64,000 nucleotides of DNA, from NCBI GenBank assembly GCA_903995115.1, contig LR877154.1, positions 620,001 to 684,000 of the forward strand, read 5' to 3'. Below the pieces are notes generated by a model that did not search any database, was not told the DNA's origin, and saw nothing but the letters and a program-made list of their open reading frames with translations. Positions 44,843 through 53,604 of the stretch are shown here, in pieces (the first letter of the stretch is position 1; every line of letters begins with the position of its first letter). A program made the position numbers and the translations under genes. The stretch comes from Angomonas deanei (lineage: Eukaryota > Euglenozoa > Kinetoplastea > Trypanosomatida > Trypanosomatidae).

Positions 44843-45031
44843 ACCGAGTACAATACTATTCACAGTTTATCTATTTAGCTGCGTGCAGATCGTGGAAAGA
44901 AAACATCAACAACACATTTTTTTTTAAACTTAACGACGACACGTAGTACGCACAAAAAACAAACACCCTCCCCCCCTTTCTCAAAGTTTTTACATTACTA
45001 TTATTTTCTACATTGTAAGAAAACTCTACGG

Positions 45032-46687
45032 ATGAGCGACCAACAACCCGCCGCCACCCCCGAGGAGCCGAAGATCAACAAGAAGCAGGCCGAGAAGGAG
45101 GCCCGTATTGCGGCCCGCCTGGCGGAAGAGAAGGCCCGCGCTGAGGAGAAGGCTGCCCTGCTCGCCAAGTACTCCGATGTCTTCGGTAACGCCGAGCTCC
45201 TGCAGTCTACTGGCTACAACACCAAGGAGTACACCAAGGTCCCCCAGCTGTCCGCCGCGCTGGCCGATAAGACCGTCACCGTGCGCGCCAGAGTGTCGAC
45301 GACCCGCAAGAAGGGAAAGTTGGCCTTCATGGTGATCCGCGATGAGAACTCCTCCGTCCAGGCCATGGCCGCCGTGGACGAGGCGAGGCCGAAGGAGATG
45401 ATCGACTACATTGGTCAGATCCCCTGCGAGTCTATCGTCGACGTGGAGGCGAAGGTGACGGTGGTGGATCAGCCCATCACGTCGACCACCCACTCCGACA
45501 TTGAATTGCAGATCCAGAAGATCCACTGCATCTCCGAGTCCCAGCGGACCCTCCCCTTCACCCTCGAGGACGCCAGCCGTCGCGAGGACGAGGAGGGCGC
45601 CAAGGTCAACAGCGACACCCGGCTCAACTGCCGCTGGTTGGACCTCCGTACCCCCGCCTCTAACGCCATCTTCCGCATGCAGTCCCGTGTGTGCCAGCAC
45701 TTCCGCCAGTACCTCCTCGACAATGATTTCTTCGAGATCCACACCCCCAAGATCATTAGCGCCGCCAGTGAGGGTGGCTCGAACGTCTTCAAGCTGCAGT
45801 ACTTCAACCGTGACGCCTTCCTCGCCCAGTCCCCCCAGCTGTACAAGCAGATGGTGCTCCAGGGCGACCTGCCCCGCGTGTTCGAGGTGGCCCCTGTCTT
45901 CCGTGCGGAGAACAGTAACACCCACCGCCACTTGACCGAGTTCGTCGGTCTTGATGTGGAGCTGCGCATCAATGAGCACTACTACGAGGTGCTCGACCTC
46001 GCGGAAGGCCTCTTCAACTACATGTTCGAGAAGCTGGCCACCCACACCAAGGAGCTGGAGGACATCCGTGCCCAGTACCCCTTTGAGCCCCTCGTCTGGA
46101 AGATCACGGAGGAAAAGATCAAAGAATTAGGCATTGGTATCATCAGCGAGAACAAGCAACCCACCGACCAGTACGAGGCACGTGTGCACAACCTAGAAAG
46201 CCGCATGCTGCGCCTCAACTACCCCCACTGCATCGAGCTCCTCAACACCGTCCTGGAGGAGAAGCTCGCCCCCACGGATGACATCAACACCACCAACGAG
46301 AAACTGCTCGGCAAGTTGGTCCGTGAGCGCTACGGGGTGGACTTCTTCATTAGTGATCGCTTCCCCTCTACCGTCCGCCCCTTCTACACGATGCCGTGCA
46401 AGGACGACACCCGCTTCACCAACTCGTATGACATGTTCATCCGCGGTGAGGAAATTTCCAGCGGGGCGCAGCGTATCCACGTCCCAGAGATGCTCCTCGA
46501 GCGTGCCAAGTCTCTCCAGGTGGACCTCACCCCGTGCAAGGATTACGTGGACTCCTTCCGTCTGGGCGCGTGGCCGCACGGTGGGTTCGGCGTGGGCATG
46601 GAGCGTGTAGTGATGCTCTACCTAGGCCTCAGCAACGTGCGCCTGGTGTCCATGTTCCCCCGTGACCCTCAGCGTGTTACCCCCTAA
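45032..46687 (+). CDS. Aspartyl-tRNA synthetase, cytosolic type
   Basis: 551 residues. A Lys/Glu/Ala-rich helix (about 10-48), typical of eukaryotic AspRS, precedes the OB-fold anticodon domain (about 75-175) and the class II core: FLAQSPQLYKQM, motif 2 FRAENSNTHRHLTEF, and motif 3 GFGVGMERVVMLYLGL. The C-terminus SMFPRDPQRVTP is the standard AspRS ending. Codon use is heavily C/G-ending, consistent with high expression. There is no presequence, so this should be the cytosolic enzyme; kinetoplastids commonly have a separate mitochondrial gene, not in this window. Confidence 0.97.
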   Translation: MSDQQPAATPEEPKINKKQAEKEARIAARLAEEKARAEEKAALLAKYSDVFGNAELLQSTGYNTKEYTKVPQLSAALADKTVTVRARVSTTRKKGKLAFMVIRDENSSVQAMAAVDEARPKEMIDYIGQIPCESIVDVEAKVTVVDQPITSTTHSDIELQIQKIHCISESQRTLPFTLEDASRREDEEGAKVNSDTRLNCRWLDLRTPASNAIFRMQSRVCQHFRQYLLDNDFFEIHTPKIISAASEGGSNVFKLQYFNRDAFLAQSPQLYKQMVLQGDLPRVFEVAPVFRAENSNTHRHLTEFVGLDVELRINEHYYEVLDLAEGLFNYMFEKLATHTKELEDIRAQYPFEPLVWKITEEKIKELGIGIISENKQPTDQYEARVHNLESRMLRLNYPHCIELLNTVLEEKLAPTDDINTTNEKLLGKLVRERYGVDFFISDRFPSTVRPFYTMPCKDDTRFTNSYDMFIRGEEISSGAQRIHVPEMLLERAKSLQVDLTPCKDYVDSFRLGAWPHGGFGVGMERVVMLYLGLSNVRLVSMFPRDPQRVTP

Positions 46688-47032
46688 GGAGGAATTCTTT
46701 TAAAAAAGAATAAAATGTGTTTTAACGTTTTTTTTTTTTCTTAATTTCAAAAAAAGAAAAAATTCCTTTTACGCCAAAACAAACAAACAAAAAATATTAT
46801 TAATTAATAATTCTAATAATTCGATTTTTTTTTTTTCATTACGATTCCTCTTTTGATGTTTTTTTTTTTTGCTTCACATTCCACTTCGTTCACTGTCTTT
46901 TATTTCGAAACACTCGTATATTCGCTTTCTCTCTCTCTTTTTTTTTTTTTTAGTTCCAGTGATTCGGATAAAACGAAAAGAATATAACCACACACGTGTA
47001 CATTCACAGGAAAGTAATAAAACAGAGGGCCA
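46688..47032. other. Spacer without recognised gene
   Basis: AT-rich 345 bp with T runs at 46729-46738, 46826-46836, 46859-46870 and 46938-46951. No gene signal. Confidence 0.5.
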
Positions 47033-48454
47033 ATGTCGGAGATTCGTGAGTATGTGCCGTCATGGCAACGAGCCGCCGCCGCGGCCCCAGCAGCAGGGTC
47101 CACCGCACCCCCAGCAGCGTCTACCCCAGCTCCGGCAACGTCAGCAGCGTCCGCCGCTCCGTACGTACCAAAGAGCGCTTCGGTGGGTCGGCCGGCAGAG
47201 CCCGTCTTGGCACCACCACCCCCCCACACGGACCCGAAACCAAAAGCGAGCGGCATCAGCGTCACCAACACGACCAACAATGCCACTAGCACCTTCCATG
47301 ACCCGGCGAAGATGGCGGTCTCCCCGTATACTGCCTACGCCACGCCCAAGGCGGCCCCCCGAACCCCCTCCGCGACGGTCAGCCCCATGATAGCGAAGCG
47401 CATCCCTACCCGCATGCACTCAACCCCGGTCCAGTCCTCGATGAACCCCACCGCCAAGGAGTTCGTCCCGTCTGGTCTCGCCGGTGGCCTGGAGGCACTG
47501 CCCATGTCCACCGCGGATATGAATAACCCGACGGCGAAGACGGCCGCCCCGTACCGTCCACCGGAACGCAGGACGATGCTCCGGCGTAGTGCCAACTCCT
47601 CCCCCGCGATGCCCAAGGCGAAGAATATTCTGGAAGGCAAGACGGAGGAGGAGATACGAGCGATTAGTCAGAAGAGTAAACTAAACACCACCGCCGCCGC
47701 CTACTCTTTCAACCCCAACACTAGTCGCACGATGGCCCGTGTGGTGCTGCCGCCCTCCCCCCTCTCCCTCCAGCACAGCGGTCCCGCTGGGGAGCAGTCT
47801 AGCACCACCATGCAGCTCGATGAGGTGTGGTGCCTCTTCTACCTTCCCCTGCACGGGGAGCACATTAAGGAGGAGACGTACAACCCCACGTTGGTGTTTC
47901 GTATCGATAGTGTCCCCACTTTTTGGAAGGTGGTCAACAATATTCCCATCCCCACGAAACTACCGTACTGCACGCTGTACATGTTCAGGGACGGCATTGA
48001 CCCCCGCTGGGAGGACGCCGCCAACCGCGACGGTGGCATCGTGCGTCTCAAGATCAACCACAACCGCGCCAAAACCTTCAACACCCTTAGTCCCACGCAG
48101 GACCGGGTGGAGAAGGCCTCCGACAGTAACGTCAACGAGGCGTGGGAGCTCCTCATGTGTCGTACGATCGGCGACAGTTGGTCCCCCGAGGTGCGGGACA
48201 CGGTCAACGGCATAGCCCTCAAGATTAGGGAACGGTCGTACATTATAGAGGTGTGGGTGACCAAGTCGACCCCTGGCATCACCAGCGATCTCTCTCAGCT
48301 GCTGCACGGGACGCTAGGCAGTGTGTTTGCCGTCAACTACTACTCCCACGCGTCGATGCAGGAGCGGTCGCACCAACTAGAAATTAAGGCGAAGCAACAA
48401 CAGCAGCAGATCGCGCAAAGCAATAAGAATAGTAAGAATAACAAGAAATACTAA
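47033..48454 (+). CDS. eIF4E family cap-binding protein with PAM2 motif (EIF4E3/EIF4E4 type)
   Basis: 473 residues, far longer than a minimal eIF4E. The first 260 are low-complexity Ala/Pro/Thr/Ser. Residues 137-146 read MNPTAKEFVP, a near-perfect PAM2 motif (consensus LNPxAxEFxP) for binding the MLLE domain of poly(A)-binding protein. The eIF4E fold covers about 262-440: VWCLFYLPLHG, VPTFWKVVNNIP, LYMFRDGIDPRWED (cap Trp326 with Glu327), AWELLMCRTIGDSW and SYIIEVWV. The first cap Trp (human W56) seems to be Tyr. Kinetoplastid EIF4E3 and EIF4E4 share the long N-terminus, and EIF4E4 binds PABP1 directly. The end is rich in Gln and Asn (QQQQQIAQ, NKNSKNNKKY). Confidence 0.9.
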   Translation: MSEIREYVPSWQRAAAAAPAAGSTAPPAASTPAPATSAASAAPYVPKSASVGRPAEPVLAPPPPHTDPKPKASGISVTNTTNNATSTFHDPAKMAVSPYTAYATPKAAPRTPSATVSPMIAKRIPTRMHSTPVQSSMNPTAKEFVPSGLAGGLEALPMSTADMNNPTAKTAAPYRPPERRTMLRRSANSSPAMPKAKNILEGKTEEEIRAISQKSKLNTTAAAYSFNPNTSRTMARVVLPPSPLSLQHSGPAGEQSSTTMQLDEVWCLFYLPLHGEHIKEETYNPTLVFRIDSVPTFWKVVNNIPIPTKLPYCTLYMFRDGIDPRWEDAANRDGGIVRLKINHNRAKTFNTLSPTQDRVEKASDSNVNEAWELLMCRTIGDSWSPEVRDTVNGIALKIRERSYIIEVWVTKSTPGITSDLSQLLHGTLGSVFAVNYYSHASMQERSHQLEIKAKQQQQQIAQSNKNSKNNKKY

Positions 48455-48883
48455 CATTTATTCTTTCTTTTTTTGCTTTCAAAAAATAAATTATTTTCGA
48501 CTGCGTATACAAGTACACGAACAATAATAAAGTTTGCCTCTAGTAAGTAACCCAAGATAACAAAAAAAAAATACAATAATTAAAAAAACAAACTTAAGTA
48601 TAAGCCGATTCTTTTTTTTTTTCATTTTTCTTTTTCTCGTATAAATATAAATAATTCCGGATCCGTATAAGTATAATTTTTTTTTTGTTCAACCTAAATG
48701 AAATAAAATCGTTTTTGCGTTTTGTTGTGTCTTTAGTCAAACTGGACGACAACGCATTCCTTTTTGCCTCTTTTTCCACTTTTTAATTTCTCATTTCTCT
48801 CTTTTTTTTTTTCTTGTCCCAGTGTTTATCAAAAAAAAGCAAAATAATACTTCAAAACTACTACAAAAACAAATCATTTTCTC
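48455..48883. other. Spacer without recognised gene
   Basis: AT-rich 429 bp with A runs (48560-48569), T runs (48612-48622, 48678-48687, 48800-48812) and a final A-rich leader before the next ATG. No gene or RNA recognised. Confidence 0.5.
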
Positions 48884-49726
48884 ATGCGACGATTATCGCT
48901 TCTGTCGACGGCCGTGGTGCTGTCTGGTGTCAGTAGAGCCGGTCTCCTTCCTTCCCGTCCCCTACCGGCGCAGCGCTCCTTCGCCCACACGGCCGTCCTC
49001 CTCAAGGACGTGCGCAAGAACGATAGAGGGGAGTCCCGCCGACTGTCGTTTGAGGAGCGGGCCGAGCGACGCTCCGGCAAGAATAAGGAAAACCGCGCCA
49101 ACAAGCAGTTGCTGATTGAGGAGGCGGAGACCCTCGTCAACGAAGACTTCCCGGCAGAGCTGCAAGACATTTTTGTGGGTGTCTCGGAGAAGTGTGTCAT
49201 GTCGGCCATGAAGGTGCTCAACATGGCCAAGTGCCTCGAGCTGCTGGAGGTGGACATGAGCCCTGCCGGCCGTGGTCCGCCTGCCGCTGGGCACAAACTG
49301 CTGCTGACAAAGATTGCACAGGTGGTGAAGGTGAGCCCCACCACGATTGAGATTGTCCCCAACTCGAACAGTTTTTCAACTCCTATTCTTCAGCGGGTGA
49401 ACCGCTTCGACGGCACCCTGCAGGTCTCCAAGGAAAATAACACCATCAAGGTGGTCATGCAGCCGGTGACGACCGCCCAGCGAGATAAGGCGGTGGAGGA
49501 CATCAAACACCAAATATCGTTTTTTAAGAACAAGGTGAAGCAGTCGAGGAACAATGCGGGCCGTGTGCTGCAGGAGTGTGGCCTGGAGGAGCAGGCGCTG
49601 GCGGAGCTGACACAAGGGCTAGACGCGACGATGCGTTCTTTTGTCGATGAAAATTGTATTGAGTTAGAGAGTCTGGCGGAGAGTGTGATGACGATGGGAC
49701 TGGATGAGTCCGACAATGCAGTATAG
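48884..49726 (+). CDS. Mitochondrial ribosome recycling factor
   Basis: 280 residues. The presequence is evident: MRRLSLLSTAVVLSGVSRAG followed by RPLPAQRSFAHTAVLL, with Arg and Ser and no acidic residue for about 35 positions. The RRF domain spans about 90-275: LTKIAQVVKVSPTTIEIVP, the hinge with NSFSTPILQRVN, NTIKVVMQPVTTAQRDKAVEDIKHQI, and the KQSRNNAGRVLQE- to FVDENCIELESLAE-type C-terminal helix of the three-helix bundle. RRF together with mitochondrial EF-G splits post-termination ribosomes. Identity is good, although the core sequence is diverged, as usual for kinetoplast translation factors. Confidence 0.9.
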   Translation: MRRLSLLSTAVVLSGVSRAGLLPSRPLPAQRSFAHTAVLLKDVRKNDRGESRRLSFEERAERRSGKNKENRANKQLLIEEAETLVNEDFPAELQDIFVGVSEKCVMSAMKVLNMAKCLELLEVDMSPAGRGPPAAGHKLLLTKIAQVVKVSPTTIEIVPNSNSFSTPILQRVNRFDGTLQVSKENNTIKVVMQPVTTAQRDKAVEDIKHQISFFKNKVKQSRNNAGRVLQECGLEEQALAELTQGLDATMRSFVDENCIELESLAESVMTMGLDESDNAV

Positions 49727-50002
49727 CTGCATTTTTTTTTTTTTTTGAATTCTTCCCCATTGTTTTTTTCAAAGTCCTGTCAATTTTTTTTGTTATCTAT
49801 TGGATCATAGAATATTACTCTCTATGGGGAATGAGCGTGACGGAGTACCCCTTCTCTCTCTCTATCCAGCTACCGGTTGCAAATAGAAGTACCTTTAGTA
49901 AGGAGTTTTTATTACCAAATATAGTTTCGTTTTTTTTTTTTTAAATACAACGGCGACTCTCTCTCTATGTGATTGGGAGCAAGCATAGAAACCAAGGCTC
50001 GG

Positions 50003-50020
50003 CACACACACACACACACA
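50003..50020 (+). repeat. (CA)9 microsatellite
   Basis: Nine CA units in the spacer after the ribosome recycling factor gene, followed by GTGCGTGCG. Confidence 0.9.
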
Positions 50021-50071
50021 CGTGCGTGCGAATACGTCGCTTCTCTTACTTATTCTCCTTCCTTCCTGTCC

Positions 50072-50326
50072 GATGTGATGAAAATAACGCTTCAATTCCT
50101 GTGGGATCTTAAATGTTTTATATGAATGAAAAACGAACGATGGGGTATCACTAGCACTGATACTTTGACTGAAGACAAAAATATTTCGATTATTTGGTGC
50201 TGTTTTTTTTATTATTATTCAGTTCTCATGAAGACTCACCATATGCAATTCCTGTGGTATCTGACGATAGTTGAACTGAAATACGCAATGTTAGCCTCAT
50301 GACGAGGTTTTTCTGATCTCATTCTG
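50072..50326 (+). ncRNA. Tandem non-coding unit, copy 1 (snoRNA-like)
   Basis: A 255-bp unit repeated 295 bp downstream at about 97% identity. It opens with GATGTGATGA, containing a perfect box C (GTGATGA, 50075-50081). CTGA at 50157-50160 and at 50169-50172 could be box D of a 85-95-nt RNA. A second segment has ATGAAGA (50228-50234) and CTGA at 50261, 50276 and 50313. A 17-nt motif with CAATTCCTGTGG occurs at 50093 and again at 50246 with one mismatch. Part of it (TCAATTCCT, first occurrence) is antisense to the universal SSU rRNA segment AGGAATTGA. Hairpins lie at 50145-50163 and 50295-50307, the latter followed by five T. Trypanosomatid snoRNAs are arranged in just such repeated clusters. 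Assignment to a particular RNA is not possible by eye. Confidence 0.5.
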
Positions 50327-50366
50327 TTTCTTTTTTCTCCTCTTTTTTGTTGTGTATGGCACTGTG

Positions 50367-50619
50367 GATGTGATGAAAATAACGCTTCAATTCCTGTGGG
50401 ATCTTAATGTTTTACGTGAATGAAAAACGAACGATGGGGTATCACTAGCACTGATACTTTGACTGAAGACAAAAATATTTCGATTATTTGGTGCTGTTTC
50501 TTTATTATTATTCAGTTCTCATGAAGACTCACCATATGCAATTCCTGTGGTATCTGACGATAGTTGAACTGAAATACGCAATGCCAGCCTCATGACGAGG
50601 TTTTTCTGATCTCATTCTG
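50367..50619 (+). ncRNA. Tandem non-coding unit, copy 2 (snoRNA-like)
   Basis: Second copy of the unit at 50072, with only a few substitutions and small indels (in the TTAAATG region, a T run interrupted by C, and GTTAG versus GCCAG). Every candidate box C/D motif, the paired CAATTCCTGTGG motifs and both hairpins are retained. The 40-bp piece between copies is T-rich and unrelated to the sequence before copy 1. Conservation of the non-coding unit against freely diverging spacers suggests either recent duplication or gene conversion of functional RNA genes. Confidence 0.5.
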
Positions 50620-50813
50620 CTTTACTTCATTTTAATGGTGACGATACGCTGCTTCATGAACATTTCCTTTCTTCCAAATTCAGACGAATCATGCGAAATG
50701 CCATACAGATAAAACAACTGTTGAAACAATGACCCATTTCTTTTTTTCTCAGCTCTATTTGACAAGAAGCAGAAACTAGAAAACGACCCTCTGGTCGTCC
50801 ATACAATAGAAAA

Positions 50814-52262
50814 ATGAAGCTTGGCGTGTTCGTCCTTGCCGTGGTGTGTTGCCTCCTGTGCACAGCAGAAGAGGACCGTTATGTGTCGCCTGCTCTCTAT
50901 AGACGACCCACCTATTCTCTCTTTCAGAGCACACCAGAGGTGGTGGACTTGGCCGTATTGGATGTGCAAAAAGCGTTTCAGTCTAGCGCGGTGGCACAGT
51001 GCCCGTGGCTGGTCTATCTGTACGACGACGGCTGCGGCCACTGCCGGTCCACGGCGCCCACGCTGACGGCGCTAGCGCAAGAAAGTGCGGGACCAGATAG
51101 TAATGTATCGTTTGTCGTGTTTGGGAGTTTGAACTGCGCCGAGTTCCCCGACGAGTGTGTGCGACAGGATGTGCTGGACGTTCCTCGGTACGTCCTCCTC
51201 GTCCCTCGCGGGGCCAACGGCGGTGGAAAGGACACCAAGTGGCTGGGGGACTTGGAGGTGGTGCCGCTGGACAACTCGGAGAAGGGGTTAACAAAGATCC
51301 GTGAGCAGTTGAACGAGAAATGGAGTGCGCGTGTGGCCGAGTTGGACTGGTCGGAGCAGAAGCAAGAGCACTGCAGTCAGGTGGCTTCCTACTTTCATGA
51401 GATGAAACGGCAGTGGTCCGCGGAGGTTCCTACAGAACAGACAAAATTTGTGGAGGAAACCAAATTGTACTTTGCCGACATTGCAAACGCCTTTTTCTAC
51501 ACCATGTACCACGAGGTAACCGCCGTGAAGGAGGTGCACGGGGAGAGTAGGGTGGCCCTTCTGAACTTTCTACGACTGGTGAAGACCGCACTACCGCACC
51601 TGCGGTCGGACCCGCTGTACGAGGTGGTGCGCTCGTCCAATCACATCAGCGACGCACAGTGGCGGGCGCAAGTCCTACAGGCGGCCATCCCTATTGAGGG
51701 CTCCCCTCAGAACATGACGTGGCGGACCTGCCGGGGGTCGGCCTGGATGTATCGTGGGTTCCCCTGCGGACTGTGGCTGCTGTACCACGCCCTCTCCGTC
51801 AACAGCGACCCCAACACGTCTGATGTGCTCCTCGTCATTAAGGAGTACGCGCGATTCTTTTTTAACTGTCGTCCGTGCCGAGAGCACTTCATGCGGTTCA
51901 AGCCGGACAAGGTGTCCCACCCGGTGCTGCAGCTGTGGCGGGTGCACAACGTGGTCAATCATCATCTGGCCAAGGTGACGGAGGGGGCGGACCCGCTCGT
52001 GCCGAAGGTGTTTTTCCCCTCGAAAGAACTGTGTCCGCACTGCTACAAGGATGGGGAGGCGGTAGACGAGGACAAGGTGCTCTCCTACTTGAAGCAACGA
52101 TATGGTCGTGATAATATGTTGGGCTACAATGATAAAGGGAAGAAGGAGGAAGTGGAGTTCTCCTTTTTCTTTTGGCTGCTCCTCATCGCGGTGGCCGTGT
52201 CGGTGACCGTCTTGTACCGACAGAGAAAGCGTCGAAGGTTTTTCAGTTTCAAGACCTCCTGA
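50814..52262 (+). CDS. Quiescin-sulfhydryl oxidase (QSOX)
   Basis: 482 residues: signal peptide (MKLGVFVLAVVCCLLCTA), a thioredoxin domain with CGHC at 74-77, a helical spacer, an Erv/ALR sulfhydryl-oxidase domain with the redox pair C352-x-x-C355 (FFNCRPCREHF) next to the FAD-binding core (WLLYHALSV, LWRVHNVVNHHL), a further pair C407-P-H-C410, and a single C-terminal transmembrane helix (about 445-466) with a basic end (RQRKRRRF). It makes disulfides directly in secreted proteins, passing electrons to oxygen. One thioredoxin domain is the arrangement of protist and plant QSOX; animal QSOX has two. The ATG follows directly on an A-rich leader. Confidence 0.95.
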   Translation: MKLGVFVLAVVCCLLCTAEEDRYVSPALYRRPTYSLFQSTPEVVDLAVLDVQKAFQSSAVAQCPWLVYLYDDGCGHCRSTAPTLTALAQESAGPDSNVSFVVFGSLNCAEFPDECVRQDVLDVPRYVLLVPRGANGGGKDTKWLGDLEVVPLDNSEKGLTKIREQLNEKWSARVAELDWSEQKQEHCSQVASYFHEMKRQWSAEVPTEQTKFVEETKLYFADIANAFFYTMYHEVTAVKEVHGESRVALLNFLRLVKTALPHLRSDPLYEVVRSSNHISDAQWRAQVLQAAIPIEGSPQNMTWRTCRGSAWMYRGFPCGLWLLYHALSVNSDPNTSDVLLVIKEYARFFFNCRPCREHFMRFKPDKVSHPVLQLWRVHNVVNHHLAKVTEGADPLVPKVFFPSKELCPHCYKDGEAVDEDKVLSYLKQRYGRDNMLGYNDKGKKEEVEFSFFFWLLLIAVAVSVTVLYRQRKRRRFFSFKTS

Positions 52263-52456
52263 CGATCCGCACATCAATTCATTTTTTTGTTTTTTGTGAG
52301 GTTTCAAATAGATGCTTTTCTGGACACTGCTGTGCCAGTGTGATGCCTTGGATTATACCACCTTTTCTCTCTCTTCCTTGCCAGCAGTCGTCAAAAAACA
52401 ACAACAAAACAACAACAACAACAACCTTGACACCTAAAAGTGTCTCTTTTTAAGAA

Positions 52457-53438
52457 ATGCCTTTCCATCATTAACACCCGCAGCGGAGAGGGGGCGGGGT
52501 TAACCGTATACGCCAGTGCACTCTCGCAGTACCTGGACAAGGCTGGTATCCTCCACAAGGATGTTGTCGTCCCTGGTAAGTCCACTGTGGCCGCTGTTCA
52601 GCAGGACTTGCCTCACCACGACTGCCTTATTGTGTGCGGAGGGGACGGCACCCTCAGTAGTGTCGTGAATGCGCTAGGGGTGAGCACAAGTCAGCCGGAG
52701 CTGTTGCGTAAACCAGTCATTCTATTACCCTGCGGACAGCAAAACTCGGTGGCGCACTCCCTCGGTGTCCACTCTGCCGACCGATCGGTGTCCTGTTTTG
52801 TCGCCGGCCGTGTGGAGCACGTCCCTGTCTGGGAGGTACGGCTCCACCACGACGACAGCGTCCTCCGGTACATGGTGTCCTACTTTGCAGTGGGCACTTA
52901 CGCCAACATTATAGACCGCTACCACAAGCTGACCGACGCCCAGGAGGACTACGTGGTGCTGCCTCTCATGGGCAATAAGTACTACTGGTCCGCGCTGTAC
53001 ACCAGCATGCTGGCGGAGGAGATCCCCTGCAGTGCCACCTTCACCTGCACCGACAAGGAGGGGGCTTCACCGAGGCAGTTCAGCGCCCCACTGCGGATGC
53101 TGATCGCTTCTCAGATGCCTTTACAGCATGGGGGCTACTCCTTGACGCCTTTTGCCATGTACCGGCACCACGCTCTCTCCGCCACCATTGCCACCACGGA
53201 GGCCTCTCGTCTTCGACTGTGGCATCTGTTGAGTCGCGAGGCGGTGGACGGTCTCATTGAGGAGGAGGACGGCGTCCACACGCTGTCGAACATTCAGAAA
53301 ATCGAACTGAAAGTGGGAGACAGCGGTGGAGACAACAGTGGTGTACTGCTGGCCCTCGACGGGGAAACCGTGGAGCTGCCGCCGGGGTCGGAGGTCACGG
53401 TCCAGCGCTGCGACATGGAGATTCCGTTTATTTGCTAG
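52457..53438 (+). CDS. Diacylglycerol/sphingosine kinase-like protein; start disturbed
   Basis: The product of about 327 residues carries the lipid-kinase catalytic fold: IINTRSGEG (nucleotide loop), CLIVCGGDGTLSSVVNAL (the GGDGT signature), LLPCGQQNSVAHSLG, and a C-terminal part resembling the beta-sandwich of this family. It should phosphorylate a lipid alcohol such as diacylglycerol, a sphingoid base or ceramide; the sequence does not decide. The catalytic frame has no ATG before the first motif: it opens after a stop at 52428. The ATG at 52457 lies in a neighbouring frame, and one base too many in the CCTTTCC stretch would join it to give MPF + IINTRSG, a normal start for the family. Non-AUG initiation is the alternative. 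Confidence 0.8.
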
Positions 53439-53604
53439 TCACACACATCTGTAAGAAGGGGCACTCCGTCGCCACCAAAAACCTTATCTATTCTATCATT
53501 ATGAATGCTTTTGATGGAACGCTTAGACAACATGATTTACCATTTCCTCATACACTCCTTCCTTCACCTCTATCTTAGTTTACTCATTTAGTATATCATT
53601 AGAA

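Larger units (their letters stand above)
49727..50813. other. Non-coding spacer with tandem 255-bp unit
   Basis: Almost 1.1 kb without a protein gene between RRF and QSOX. Besides T runs and a CA repeat (50003-50020), it contains two nearly identical copies of a structured unit (see the two ncRNA entries). The last 190 bp hold the T/C tract (50736-50750) and leader for the QSOX gene. Confidence 0.7.

Noticed and set aside
45026-46045. Long antisense open frame (339 codons) opposite the AspRS gene
   Set aside because: It mirrors the strong codon bias of AspRS, has Leu/His/Val-rich low-complexity composition, no splice-type tract on that strand, and no family likeness.
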